Part shown: piece after piece, positions 1-6,890 of the stretch
How positions within the stretch are numbered: the stretch's first letter is position 1
Layout of the letters: each line of letters begins with the position of its first letter
NCBI GenBank assembly: GCA_948888345.1
Contig: CAQTPN010000018.1
Coordinates: 1 to 11,227 of the forward strand
From: an uncultured bacterium
GTDB taxonomy: Bacteria; Cyanobacteriota; Vampirovibrionia; Gastranaerophilales; Gastranaerophilaceae
Direction: 5' to 3'
Length of the DNA stretch: 11,227 nt
Translations under genes and position numbers: made by a program
Notes under the pieces: generated by a model
Told to the model about the DNA's origin: nothing
Database searches by the model: none
Seen by the model: the letters and a program-made list of their open reading frames with translations, nothing else

Positions 1-1386
1 TAATGCCATAGAGCTTGCACAGGTTGAACCCATTGAAGTTGAACCGTTTGATTCTAATACATCGGATGTTACCCTTATGGTGTACGGGAAATCTTTTTCA
101 TCAGGCAAAGCGGGAACATTTGCGCGTTCTGCTAAATTACCATGGCCGATTTCACGTCTTCCGGGACCTCTTAATGGTTTTACTTCACCAACAGAGAAGC
201 CGGGGAATATATATTTATGCATATAGCTTTTTTTAGTCAAAGGGTCAACGCCGTCTAATTCTTGAGCCATTTGGGGACCTGCTAAGGTTGCACAGGACAG
301 AATCTGGGTTTGACCTCTTGTAAATACGGCGCTTCCGTGTGCTCTTGGAATTACGCCTACTTCACACCAGATGGGGCGTACTTCAAAAGTTTTCCTGCCA
401 TCAGCTCTAACGCCTTCATTTACAATCATTGCTCTCATTATTTTCTTTTCAAGAGCTTTGAATTCTTCCGCTACAAAATCAATTCCCGTTTCTTCCATCA
501 TAGTTTTAATAGGATGGTTGTCATCAAGGGCTGTTACTTTATCTTTAACAATTTGTTTTGCTTCATCAAGTTTGTTTTTTCTGTATTCGCGGTCAAAATT
601 ATGATAAGCATCTGAAATCATATCATAACAATTATCTTTAATGATTGCTGCAAGTTCAGATGTATCATAAGGATTTACAAAGTTTTCACGTTCAACGCCG
701 CAGCGGTTTGCAAATTCAATTTGTGCTTCACATTGTTTTTTGATTTCAACTTGCGCAAATTCAACAGCAGCCATAATATCGTCTTCTGTTACGAATTTGC
801 ATCCGGCCTCAACCATAATAACAGAATCCATAGTTCCTGCTACAACGATATCCATATCTGATTTTTCAGCTTCCTGATGGGTCGGGTTTGCAATCATCTG
901 TCCTTCTATTCTGCCTACGCGAACAGCACCGACAGGGCCTTCAAAAGGAGCACCTGAAAGCATTAAAGCGGTTGAAGCACCCAAAATTGCTAAAGTATCA
1001 GGCTGATTTTTCTGGTCATAGCTGAATAATTGAACAACAACCTGAACGTCGTTTCTGTATCCTTTAGGCCACAGAGGTCTGATTGGTCTGTCTATTAATC
1101 TTGATACCAAGATTGCTTTTTCTGAAGATTTTCCTTCGGTTCTTGTAAAGCCTCCGGGGATTCTTCCGATTGCTGACATTCTTTCTTCATAATCAATTAA
1201 TAACGGGAAAAAATCAATCCCAACACGGGGTTCTTTGCTTACCGTTGAGTGGATAAATAACATTGTATCTTCACATTTTACGGTAACTGAGGAAGTTGCA
1301 CTCTGTGCATATTTTCCTGTTTCAATTTCTACAATCTTCCCGCCGATTGTAACTTGCATTTTTTTAGATTCCGGCATGTTTTCCAT
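1..1386 (-). CDS. pnp: Polyribonucleotide nucleotidyltransferase (PNPase), N-terminal 462 residues; cut by left edge
   Basis: PNPase degrades RNA 3' to 5' with phosphate, releasing nucleoside diphosphates, and is a core part of bacterial mRNA turnover. Translating the minus strand gives an uninterrupted frame from ATG at 1386 to the window edge. Residues about 11-140 are the first RNase PH domain, with RIPGGFTRTEG (75-85) and SRLIDRPIRPLWPKG (95-109). Residues about 236-310 are the helical linker. The second RNase PH domain starts near 313 and contains GPGRREIGHG (407-416) and the VLESNGSTSMGS block near the edge. The KH and S1 RNA-binding domains lie outside the window. The start at 1386 has only a purine-rich leader (AGAAAGAAAAG) rather than a clear ribosome site; ATG at 1377 is an alternative. 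It is divergent from the hydrolase gene. No rpsO gene, the usual upstream neighbour, is present. Identification is secure. Confidence 0.97.
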   Translation of the reverse strand, partial: MENMPESKKMQVTIGGKIVEIETGKYAQSATSSVTVKCEDTMLFIHSTVSKEPRVGIDFFPLLIDYEERMSAIGRIPGGFTRTEGKSSEKAILVSRLIDRPIRPLWPKGYRNDVQVVVQLFSYDQKNQPDTLAILGASTALMLSGAPFEGPVGAVRVGRIEGQMIANPTHQEAEKSDMDIVVAGTMDSVIMVEAGCKFVTEDDIMAAVEFAQVEIKKQCEAQIEFANRCGVERENFVNPYDTSELAAIIKDNCYDMISDAYHNFDREYRKNKLDEAKQIVKDKVTALDDNHPIKTMMEETGIDFVAEEFKALEKKIMRAMIVNEGVRADGRKTFEVRPIWCEVGVIPRAHGSAVFTRGQTQILSCATLAGPQMAQELDGVDPLTKKSYMHKYIFPGFSVGEVKPLRGPGRREIGHGNLAERANVPALPDEKDFPYTIRVTSDVLESNGSTSMGSTCASSMAL

Positions 1387-1581
1387 TTTTCTTTTCTTTC
1401 TTAAATTTTCTACACTTCTTTATTTTCTTTAATTTTATAATAAAGACGAATGAAAAGAAAGAAAAATTAATATTGCTTCATATTGCAAATAAAAATAATA
1501 TTCCCTTGTCGGATATTTGCTATTTGTGATACGCTCTGCTAAGATGATAAATATTAACCGTGCCCAAAGAAAGGGACGAAT
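1387..1581. promoter_or_regulatory. Divergent intergenic region between pnp and the hydrolase operon
   Basis: This 195-bp AT-rich spacer must hold the start signals for both directions. A plus-strand promoter is visible at 1517-1545. On the minus strand the pnp leader is purine-rich; TATAAA/TATTAT-like sequences around 1431-1442 could serve as a -10, but no good -35 is paired with them. The exact direct repeat ATATTGC occurs at 1470-1476 and 1480-1486, spaced by 10 bp. No small gene or strong hairpin was seen. Confidence 0.5.
1517..1545 (+). promoter_or_regulatory. Candidate sigma-70-type promoter for the hydrolase-acyltransferase operon
   Basis: TTGCTA (1517-1522) and TAAGAT (1540-1545) are 17 bp apart, and TG at 1537-1538 forms an extended -10. 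Transcription would begin near 1552, giving a leader of about 30 bases before the TTG start at 1582. Each hexamer matches consensus at four of six positions. The call rests on spacing and placement only. Confidence 0.45.
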
Positions 1582-2523
1582 TTGACGATAAATAAAGCAT
1601 TGCGGGCCGCATTAGCAGTATTATCTTCCAGAGATATTGATATTAAGAAGAATTATCCGCTTGCAAGAGAATTTGAAAAAATAAAATCGTGGCGTTTGAA
1701 AAAGCCCGAACTTTACCATATCTGGGAGCATAATATAAGCCGCGGGAAATATGATATTCCCGTAAGAATTTTTACACCTGTTGAAAATAATTCCAATACC
1801 CTGCTTTTATTTTTCCATGGCGGAGGATGGGTTACAGGAAATATAGACAGCTATGACGGAGTTTGTTCCGATATGTCTAAATTAACCGGCCACAGAGTAG
1901 TTTCGGTTGATTACAGGCTTGCTCCCGAATATCGTTTTCCCTGCGGGCTGGAGGATTGTTATACTGTCGCAAAAGAAATATTTTTAAACAGTGATTTATT
2001 TAATGTTAAACCTGAAAATATTATATTAATAGGAGACAGTGCAGGCGGAAATCTTGCTGCAGCAGTTTCCCTTCTTGCGCGCAACCGCAAAGAATTTTTA
2101 CCGTCTGCACAAATTTTAATATATCCTGTCCTGGCATCCGACCATTCGGAAAATTCCCCGTTTGCATCCGTACATGAAAACGGAACAGGGTATCTGCTAA
2201 CGGCAAAACGTGTAAGAGATTATATGGAGCTTTACTCTTCTTCAAAATCGGATTTTGATAATCCGTATTTTGCGCCGCTTATCTCAAAGGATTTTTCAAA
2301 TCTTCCATCCACTCTCATTATTACGGCGCAATACGACCCTCTGCGGGATGAGGGAGAAGAATACGGGCATAAATTGCTTGCATCGGGCGGATGTGCAAAA
2401 ATTGTGAGGATACCGGATGTGCTTCACGGGTATTTTTCTCTTCCAAGCTGGTTTGCGCAGGTGAGAAAAACCTATGATATTATTAATGAATTTTTAGAGG
2501 AGCAAAAATTTAATGAGCAATAG
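1582..2523 (+). CDS. Alpha/beta hydrolase, HSL (hormone-sensitive lipase) family esterase
   Basis: This is a 313-residue serine hydrolase expected to cleave carboxylic esters; the true substrate is unknown. It has the HSL-family oxyanion motif HGGGW (79-83), the nucleophile elbow GDSAGG (151-156, Ser153), an acid residue in QYDPLRDEG (Asp252) and a histidine in VLHGYF (His282). The catalytic triad is therefore complete. VDYRLAPE (109-116) is also typical of the family. No signal peptide is seen, so it is probably cytoplasmic. The start is TTG at 1582, preceded by AAGGGA at 1571-1576; the first in-frame ATG is about 97 codons later, beyond the oxyanion motif. Its end overlaps the acyltransferase start by 11 bases, so the two are probably translated together. 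Family assignment is strong. Confidence 0.92.
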   Translation: MTINKALRAALAVLSSRDIDIKKNYPLAREFEKIKSWRLKKPELYHIWEHNISRGKYDIPVRIFTPVENNSNTLLLFFHGGGWVTGNIDSYDGVCSDMSKLTGHRVVSVDYRLAPEYRFPCGLEDCYTVAKEIFLNSDLFNVKPENIILIGDSAGGNLAAAVSLLARNRKEFLPSAQILIYPVLASDHSENSPFASVHENGTGYLLTAKRVRDYMELYSSSKSDFDNPYFAPLISKDFSNLPSTLIITAQYDPLRDEGEEYGHKLLASGGCAKIVRIPDVLHGYFSLPSWFAQVRKTYDIINEFLEEQKFNEQ

Positions 2524-3787
2524 AGTTTTGCCAAGGTGGCGGCGTTTGGATAATGCAGCAAAAATATTCCCGTCAAACAGCAGCCTGCGGGATTCTAAAG
2601 TGTTTCGTTTTACATGTGAACTTAAAGACTATGTTGATGATGTAATTTTGCAATCATCTTTAGATAAGACTATGGAACAGTTTCCCTTTTACCAATCCGT
2701 GATGAAAAGGGGACTGTTCTGGTATTACCTTGAAGAAAGCAATATACGCCCTGTTGTAGAAAAAGAAAGCCGTCCTCCCTGTATGCCTTTATATGATGAA
2801 AACCGGGAAAAATTACTATTCCGCGTGCTTTATTATAATAAACGTATTAGTGTTGAAATGTATCATACATTGACGGATGGCACAGGTGCTCTGCAGTTTT
2901 TGCGGACTCTTGTTTATTATTATCTTTTGGAACGCTATAAGGAAGAATTTGCAAGTAATCCTCCCTTGCTGGATTATAATGCCTCATGGTTTCAAAAGCA
3001 GGATGACAGTTTCCAAAAATATTACGAAAAACCTGCAGGAACAAAGACTTTAAAGCGGAAAAAGGCGTTTCGTTTAAAAAAAGAATTTCTGCCTGATAAT
3101 CATCTGGCAATTATAGAAGGAAAGCTGTCACTTAAAGCCTTGCTGGAACGCTCAAGGTCCATGGGTATGACCATAACGGAACTTTTGACGGCTTTATTTA
3201 TAAAGGCTATTTATCAGGAAATGAGTTTAAGGGATAGAAAAAAGCCCGTAGTGATTACAATACCTGTAAATTTGCGCAATTATTTTCCTTCGGAAACAGC
3301 GCGCAACTTTTTTACTGTAATTAATGCCGGATATGATTTCAGCTGCCAGGATGACAGCATTGAAGCAGTTGCTGCCCATATAAGGCAGGTATTCAAAGAG
3401 GAATTGAAGAAAGAAAAACTCAGAGAACAAATGAATATCTGGTCGGCATTAGAACACAATCCTTTTATTCGTTTACTGCCTCTTTTTATAAAAGATGCGA
3501 TATTGCAGGCTGCATCTTTTGGTATGAGAGGAAAGGCAACAGCCTCTTTTTCAAATGTGGGGCGGGTTGCAATGCCTGAAGAAATGGAAAAATACATAAG
3601 TCTTTTTGATGCTTTTACCTCTCCAAATATCTTGCAGGCATGTTCCTGCTCTTTTGGAGATAATTATGTTATAAGCTTTGCATCACCTTTTTTAGACCAT
3701 GATGTTGAATGCAACTTTTTTAGGTCTTTGAGTCTTATGGGTATAGAAGCGGAAATTATCACCAATAAAATAGAAACAGAAGGATAA
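2513..3787 (+). CDS. Condensation-fold acyltransferase (alcohol acetyltransferase / PapA5-like)
   Basis: This 424-residue protein has the architecture of the CoA-dependent acyltransferase/condensation superfamily, often annotated as alcohol acetyltransferase (COG4908). Such enzymes move an acyl group from a thioester to an alcohol or amine. The active-site motif is YHTLTDG (117-123); the family pattern is HHxxxDG, so the catalytic second histidine is His118 while the first is replaced by Tyr. PVNLRNYFPSETARNF (251-266) and SNVG (347-350) match the conserved C-terminal-lobe positions as I recall them. No membrane segment or signal peptide is seen. AGAGGAG lies about 9 bases upstream of the ATG, inside the end of the hydrolase gene. 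Pairing with an esterase suggests acylation and deacylation of one product, possibly a lipid, but the substrate cannot be read from the sequence. Confidence 0.82.
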   Translation: MSNRVLPRWRRLDNAAKIFPSNSSLRDSKVFRFTCELKDYVDDVILQSSLDKTMEQFPFYQSVMKRGLFWYYLEESNIRPVVEKESRPPCMPLYDENREKLLFRVLYYNKRISVEMYHTLTDGTGALQFLRTLVYYYLLERYKEEFASNPPLLDYNASWFQKQDDSFQKYYEKPAGTKTLKRKKAFRLKKEFLPDNHLAIIEGKLSLKALLERSRSMGMTITELLTALFIKAIYQEMSLRDRKKPVVITIPVNLRNYFPSETARNFFTVINAGYDFSCQDDSIEAVAAHIRQVFKEELKKEKLREQMNIWSALEHNPFIRLLPLFIKDAILQAASFGMRGKATASFSNVGRVAMPEEMEKYISLFDAFTSPNILQACSCSFGDNYVISFASPFLDHDVECNFFRSLSLMGIEAEIITNKIETEG

Positions 3788-3793
3788 TCATTT

Positions 3794-4459
3794 ATGTTAT
3801 ATTGTGAAAAATGTAAAATAAGTGCAGCGGGCAATATTGAAAAATGTCCTCTTTGCGGAGGAAACTTGTCGGGCGATATTTGTGACGATGCGGAGGCATT
3901 TCCTGTAATTCCACCCGTAAAACCGAAGCGTTATTTGACTTTTAAAATACTTATTCTTATTAGTGTTATCACTGCAGCTGTGTGTTTTGCGGTGAATGCA
4001 AGCACGGAACTGCAAAGCTGGTGGTTGAATTATGTTCTTGCTGGGTTTGCAAGCTTCTGGATTATTTTTGGTATGGCAATAAAAAAGCGTGAAAATCCGG
4101 TAAAAGCTGTTTTGTGGGTTAATATTGCGGCTTCCCTGCTGCTTCTTTTATGGGATTTAGCTACAGGTTTTTTATGCTGGTCTATTAATTATGCTCTTCC
4201 TGTTTTATATATATGTGCAATATTTGCTATCGTTGTATTGTCTTGCTTTTTGCACTTAAAGCCACAGGATTATATATTCTACCTTATACTGAATATTCTG
4301 CTTGGAATGATTCCTTTGATATTATACCTTTTTAGTGTGCCTGATGTTGTTTATCCTTCTGCAGTTTGCGCTGCAATAAGTATTGTTACTATGGCAACAT
4401 TGATTATTTTTAAAGGTGGTGCCCTAAAAGAAGAACTGGATAGAAGGCTGCATATATAA
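3794..4459 (+). CDS. Zinc-ribbon integral membrane protein (DUF6320-like)
   Basis: A 221-residue protein with an N-terminal zinc ribbon (Cys4, Cys7, Cys18, Cys21) followed by a charged linker and about six hydrophobic segments (roughly 49-67, 79-95, 105-121, 131-152, 160-181, 188-206). The ribbon should face the cytoplasm. It resembles proteins labelled DUF6320 that I recall next to alcohol acetyltransferase and alpha/beta hydrolase genes in Clostridia; this is from memory and unverified. AGAAGGA (3778-3784) overlaps the acyltransferase stop and sits 9 bases before the ATG, so the gene belongs to the same operon. It may anchor or regulate the two enzymes at the membrane, but no function is established. 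Its stop is one base from the convergent HCP-like gene. Confidence 0.8.
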   Translation: MLYCEKCKISAAGNIEKCPLCGGNLSGDICDDAEAFPVIPPVKPKRYLTFKILILISVITAAVCFAVNASTELQSWWLNYVLAGFASFWIIFGMAIKKRENPVKAVLWVNIAASLLLLLWDLATGFLCWSINYALPVLYICAIFAIVVLSCFLHLKPQDYIFYLILNILLGMIPLILYLFSVPDVVYPSAVCAAISIVTMATLIIFKGGALKEELDRRLHI

Positions 4460-4460
4460 A

Positions 4461-5936
4461 TTATATTATACCTGCATTAAATTCTTTTGTGAGAGCATTT
4501 ATTATGTGCGGATTAATTATAGAATTCGGGCATTTTGAAAAGTATAGTTTTTTAGGGTTGAAATAAAGTGTACTTAACAGAATATTTAAAGTATTCGGTG
4601 TACAATGGGTGAATATTAAATTTAAATTTTTGCAATTTCTTTCTTTTAAGATATATATTAAAAGCTGAATTTCAACCGGAGAATCAAGCTCTATCAATGT
4701 TTTATCTTTAAATTGTTTTACAATTTCTTCTTTTTTATATGAACCTATAATAACATATATATCTTCATCTTGGGCCTTTTCGATAATTTTGCTGATTTCT
4801 TTTGTGTTGTATTTTAATTTAATTTTAGTATTTTTTTCAACATCCTCTGCAGTAAAACCTGTTGAATTCAGTGCATTTTCAATCAACGGTTCAAAATCAT
4901 TATTTTCAACCCTTATCATTTTTTCAGGAGAGATAATTTTTGTTGTATAAATTGTTCCGTGGCGAAGATAATCCACCTTTTGCAAGAAATTTTGCGTGGT
5001 GAAAATCGGGCCTTTAAAGTTTGTAAAATCAACCTGCGCATTTTCATATCCAAAATGTGCGATTAAATTTTTATACTTTAAAAAATGCGGATAACAAAAA
5101 GCGGTAAACAGGCTTGAATTTGTGTAGACATTGATTTTCCTATCACCGATTGCATTTAATAATTTATCAAGCTCGTTTAAATCGGAACCTGAAACAAGAA
5201 TTGATTTGCCTTCTTTTATTTCAAAGTTTATATCTGTTTCAATTCTTTTTCCGTAAGTTTCTTCAAGGGTTTCAGTTAACTTCTGCCAGATATCAAAGGA
5301 GATTTTTGAAAAATCACATATATTTTGCTTCAGTTTTTCAGTTTTTTTAGATGAAATATTTGTTAAATTAAGGAATTTTAAGATTTGAAAATTCCATTCA
5401 AAGTTTTGATACCCTAAAGAAGCTAATTTTTCAATATTTATACTTGTTGTTCTTGCAAAAAACGCTATAAGTTCAATTAAATCAAACTTTTTTGGTTCAT
5501 ATTCGCGTCTTTTTTCAGAAACAATTGTCTCGCCCAGCCTTAAAAGGTTTGTGCGGGAAGGGTTAATCGGAAGCTTGTGGGCATTTTCAACAAGTTCGTA
5601 TTTTATGCTTTTTTCTTTAGCATTTTTTAAATAACATTCTCTTACCTTAAATTTATCTTCTTCAAGAGAATATAAGAGTTTTTTGTAATCATCCAGCTTA
5701 AATGCTGTATTTATAAGTATTACAGAAAGTGCGTGTACTGCATTTTGAATGATTTTATCATCTTTCATATTAAAATCTGAAAGCTTTACAACATAAAATG
5801 CAATTTGCTTAATTTCATTTAGTAATAATTCTTCAAGTGCATAAACCGAAGGGTCTATTGTACAGCCTCCGTTTGAGCCTTCCGATGTATTGCAGTTATT
5901 GGTATCCTGATATTCGTTAAAAAAATTGTTTGTCAT
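4461..5936 (-). CDS. Hybrid cluster protein (prismane) homologue lacking the metal-cluster ligands
   Basis: This 491-residue protein follows the hybrid cluster protein (HCP) pattern along its length, including VSGSDLNELDKLL (248-260), GPIFTTQNF (309-317), an IYTT segment (329-332), DFEPLIENAL (347-356) and a C-terminal INPHIINALTKEF block. Canonical HCP uses an N-terminal cysteine cluster and a hybrid Fe-S-O cluster held by His, Glu, Cys and a persulfide Cys, and acts in nitric oxide or hydroxylamine reduction and protein S-nitrosylation. By my alignment those ligands are gone. The GHDL histidine is Ser251, the HSEML glutamate is Ser275, the TTNC cysteine is Asn316, and the GGCDG cysteine is Ser399. 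SWYEQKA has become THCTPNT. A segment of about 25 residues with two further ligand cysteines is missing near 415-420. Only Cys15 and Cys25 might remain of the N-terminal four. The reading frame is intact. Two sampled 60-base lines (4621, 5341) are only 18-22% G+C. No ribosome site precedes the ATG. Confidence 0.82.
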   Translation of the reverse strand: MTNNFFNEYQDTNNCNTSEGSNGGCTIDPSVYALEELLLNEIKQIAFYVVKLSDFNMKDDKIIQNAVHALSVILINTAFKLDDYKKLLYSLEEDKFKVRECYLKNAKEKSIKYELVENAHKLPINPSRTNLLRLGETIVSEKRREYEPKKFDLIELIAFFARTTSINIEKLASLGYQNFEWNFQILKFLNLTNISSKKTEKLKQNICDFSKISFDIWQKLTETLEETYGKRIETDINFEIKEGKSILVSGSDLNELDKLLNAIGDRKINVYTNSSLFTAFCYPHFLKYKNLIAHFGYENAQVDFTNFKGPIFTTQNFLQKVDYLRHGTIYTTKIISPEKMIRVENNDFEPLIENALNSTGFTAEDVEKNTKIKLKYNTKEISKIIEKAQDEDIYVIIGSYKKEEIVKQFKDKTLIELDSPVEIQLLIYILKERNCKNLNLIFTHCTPNTLNILLSTLYFNPKKLYFSKCPNSIINPHIINALTKEFNAGII

Positions 5937-5954
5937 AATACAGAATATTTTATT

Positions 5955-5983
5955 CTTGTATTGTAAAGAATAAATCGCCTCAA
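5955..5983 (-). promoter_or_regulatory. Weak candidate promoter for the HCP-like gene
   Basis: On the minus strand TTGAGG (5983-5978) and TACAAG (5960-5955) are 17 bp apart, within the 60-base gap after the PdxA gene. Transcription would start about 12 bases before the ATG at 5936. Matches to consensus are moderate, and read-through from the PdxA gene is equally possible. Confidence 0.25.
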
Positions 5984-5996
5984 GGATTAATATCTT

Positions 5997-6890
5997 TTAA
6001 GATAATTTCAGGGCAAGATTTATGGCTTCAATCATTCCTTCAGGGTTTGCAATGCCTTTTCCCGCAATATCATAGGCAGTACCTGATGATGGGGAAGTTC
6101 TGATTATTTTTAAACCTATGGTTGTATTTACGACCTTTTTAAAGCATAGGGCTTTAACGGGGCAAAGGCCCTGGTCATGATAAGAGGCAAGTATACAGTC
6201 ATAATCCTGCTTTTGGTTGTTAATATATTTTTCTCCGACATGTGCAAAAAGTCCGTCTGCACTTAAAGGCGGGGTAATGTTAATTCCGATTTTTCTTAGA
6301 TGATTTATAGCGGGAGTCATTATTTCAATTTCTTCAAAACCCAGAATTCCATTTTCTCCTGCATGCGGGTTTAGTGCACAAAGGGCAAAACGGGGCTTTT
6401 TGATGCCGCATTTTTCAATTAAAAATTTATTTGTTCTTAAAACTTTTTCTATAATTAAATCTTTTGTCAGTTTAATGTCTTTAAGTGCAAGGTGGCGGGT
6501 CAGAAGAAGCACCCTTAAATCATTTGAGATAAACATCATTTCCGCTTTTGAATTTTCATCTCCTAAGAATTCCTGTAAAATTTCAGTTTGCCCTGAATAT
6601 TTATATCCTGATTTATGAAGGGCTTCTTTTGAAACAGGGGCTGTTACAATTGCATTTATTTTTCCTTTATTTGCAAGAGATGAAGCTGTTTTTAATGCTT
6701 CAAAGCAGAATCTTCCGTTATCGGATGGGTCAATTTCAATTGTTTCATATGTTTTATTTAATGCACCGTTAAGATTTTTTCCTATTATTAAAACCTGATT
6801 TTCCGGTAAATTCAGCGCATTTAGGGCTTTTATTGTTATCTCTTCTCCAATGCCCAGAATATCTCCTGTTGTGATTGCAATTTTATTCAT
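5997..6890 (-). CDS. pdxA2: PdxA-family dehydrogenase, probably 4-phospho-threonate/erythronate dehydrogenase (PdxA2)
   Basis: PdxA-family enzymes are metal- and NAD-dependent oxidative decarboxylases. Classical PdxA acts on 4-phosphohydroxythreonine in vitamin B6 synthesis, whereas PdxA2 members act on 4-phospho-threonate or -erythronate and yield dihydroxyacetone phosphate. The protein has 297 residues, shorter than E. coli PdxA (329). Metal ligands are intact: TRHLALKD (His133), NPHAGE (His176) and YHDQG (His238). The N-terminus reads TGDILGIGEE where GDPAGIGPE is usual. The substrate-binding GHTE motif is SGQTE (Gln101), and RTSxxxGTA contains Ser268-Ser269 where a histidine is usual. PdxA2 is preferred because the gene overlaps the acid-sugar kinase by 8 bases (ATGAATAA). 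A B6 role cannot be excluded. It has no clear ribosome site and probably relies on coupling with the kinase. Confidence 0.85.
   Translation of the reverse strand: MNKIAITTGDILGIGEEITIKALNALNLPENQVLIIGKNLNGALNKTYETIEIDPSDNGRFCFEALKTASSLANKGKINAIVTAPVSKEALHKSGYKYSGQTEILQEFLGDENSKAEMMFISNDLRVLLLTRHLALKDIKLTKDLIIEKVLRTNKFLIEKCGIKKPRFALCALNPHAGENGILGFEEIEIMTPAINHLRKIGINITPPLSADGLFAHVGEKYINNQKQDYDCILASYHDQGLCPVKALCFKKVVNTTIGLKIIRTSPSSGTAYDIAGKGIANPEGMIEAINLALKLS

Noticed and set aside
310..615. Plus-strand frames inside pnp (also 15-236 and 1235-1432)
   Set aside because: They lie opposite a clearly coding PNPase frame, have no recognisable domains and are best explained as shadows.
1470..1486. 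Direct repeat ATATTGC with 10-bp spacing between pnp and the hydrolase gene
   Set aside because: Two 7-base copies in AT-rich DNA can occur by chance, and it lies away from the recognised promoter; kept only as a note.
4461..5936. HCP-like gene as a pseudogene
   Set aside because: A 491-codon uninterrupted frame with conserved C-terminal blocks argues for a maintained protein despite the lost ligands.
5997..6890. Vitamin B6 synthesis as the main role of the PdxA protein
   Set aside because: No other pdx gene is in the window, and the overlap with the acid-sugar kinase gives a better explanation; not fully excluded.
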